From assembly GCA_964565615.1 (NCBI GenBank), contig CAZMFO010000013.1:1-22177 (forward strand): a stretch of 22,177 bases of DNA, written 5' to 3'. Below are positions 22,144 through 22,177 of this stretch, piece after piece. The notes beneath the pieces were generated by a model. The model had not been told where the DNA came from. It ran no database searches and was given only the letters and a program-made list of their open reading frames with translations. Source of the stretch: HK-STAS-PATE-36 sp964565615. GTDB taxonomy: Bacteria > Patescibacteriota > Saccharimonadia > Saccharimonadales > JAGQNJ01. A program made the translations under genes and the position numbers. Each line of letters begins with the position of its first letter. Position 1 is the first letter of the stretch.

Positions 22144-22177
22144 ATGGCAAACAAAGACATTTCCTATCTGGCGGTAC
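22144..22177 (+). CDS. Possible start of a further gene, cut by the window edge
   Basis: An ATG at 22144 opens MANKDISYLAV and runs off the end. A second ATG at 22139 in another frame is also open to the edge, so the frame is not settled. TATAGT at 22122-22127 could be a -10 box giving a leader of about 10 bases. Only 11 codons are visible, so nothing can be said of function. Confidence 0.3.
   Translation, partial: MANKDISYLAV

Noticed and set aside
1..22177. CRISPR array, insertion sequence, prophage or toxin-antitoxin pair
   Set aside because: No regularly spaced repeats, transposase, phage genes or recognisable toxin/antitoxin pairs were seen on either strand.

Overview
The window looks like chromosomal DNA of a Patescibacteria (CPR) bacterium, most likely Candidatus Saccharibacteria (TM7). 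This is inferred from gene content and style: AT-rich DNA, dense short operons, single-pass membrane proteins with DUF4367-like or PEGA domains, a sortase with a TCDPPG active site, a VirD4-like ATPase without other secretion genes, and few biosynthetic genes. TGA is used as a stop (for example at the umuD/umuC junction), so this is not one of the CPR lineages that recode UGA. I see no insertion sequence, prophage, CRISPR array or rRNA. No stretch above 300 bases lacks a gene; bases 1-122 hold nothing I can name.

Layout. 123-1762 (-) is a umuDC translesion-synthesis operon whose UmuD appears to have lost its protease dyad. 1926-3104 (-) is a DUF3048 membrane-anchored protein, divergent from a VirD4/TraG-like ATPase (3179-5782, +). 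A membrane protein with an OmpA-like region follows (5927-7285, +). It converges on glutamyl-tRNA synthetase (7313-8740, -). 8895-12734 is an envelope block: a DUF4367-like protein, a PEGA protein and a sortase, all single-pass membrane proteins. A tRNA-Leu(CAA) gene lies at 12799-12882. 12960-16284 (-) carries an unrecognised acidic protein, a possible PD-(D/E)XK protein, a degenerate NAD(P)H-hydrate dehydratase-like protein and a HAD phosphatase; the last two overlap. 16353-17972 (-) is a sensor histidine kinase with an unusual split, duplicated H-box region, divergent from a PlsC-type acyltransferase (18159-18923, +). The end holds exonuclease III behind a hexapeptide-repeat protein, UMP kinase (pyrH), an MBL-fold hydrolase, a YdeI/OmpD-associated-type protein and the first codons of a possible further gene.

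How the genes fit together. Two groups deal with DNA damage (umuDC, exonuclease III). A larger group builds or senses the cell envelope (DUF3048, OmpA-like, DUF4367-like, PEGA, sortase, histidine kinase, PlsC). The rest is core metabolism and translation (gltX, tRNA-Leu, pyrH, HAD and MBL hydrolases). For an epibiont, which Saccharibacteria usually are, the envelope set is the likeliest place for host-contact functions, but that is inference.

A feature cutting across the window is how genes start. Many apparent operon heads have a -10 hexamer 6-8 bases before the start codon, as expected of leaderless mRNAs. Clear Shine-Dalgarno sequences appear before gltX, umuD and the operon-internal exonuclease III gene. 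I used this pattern to choose several starts downstream of the longest possible ORF start.
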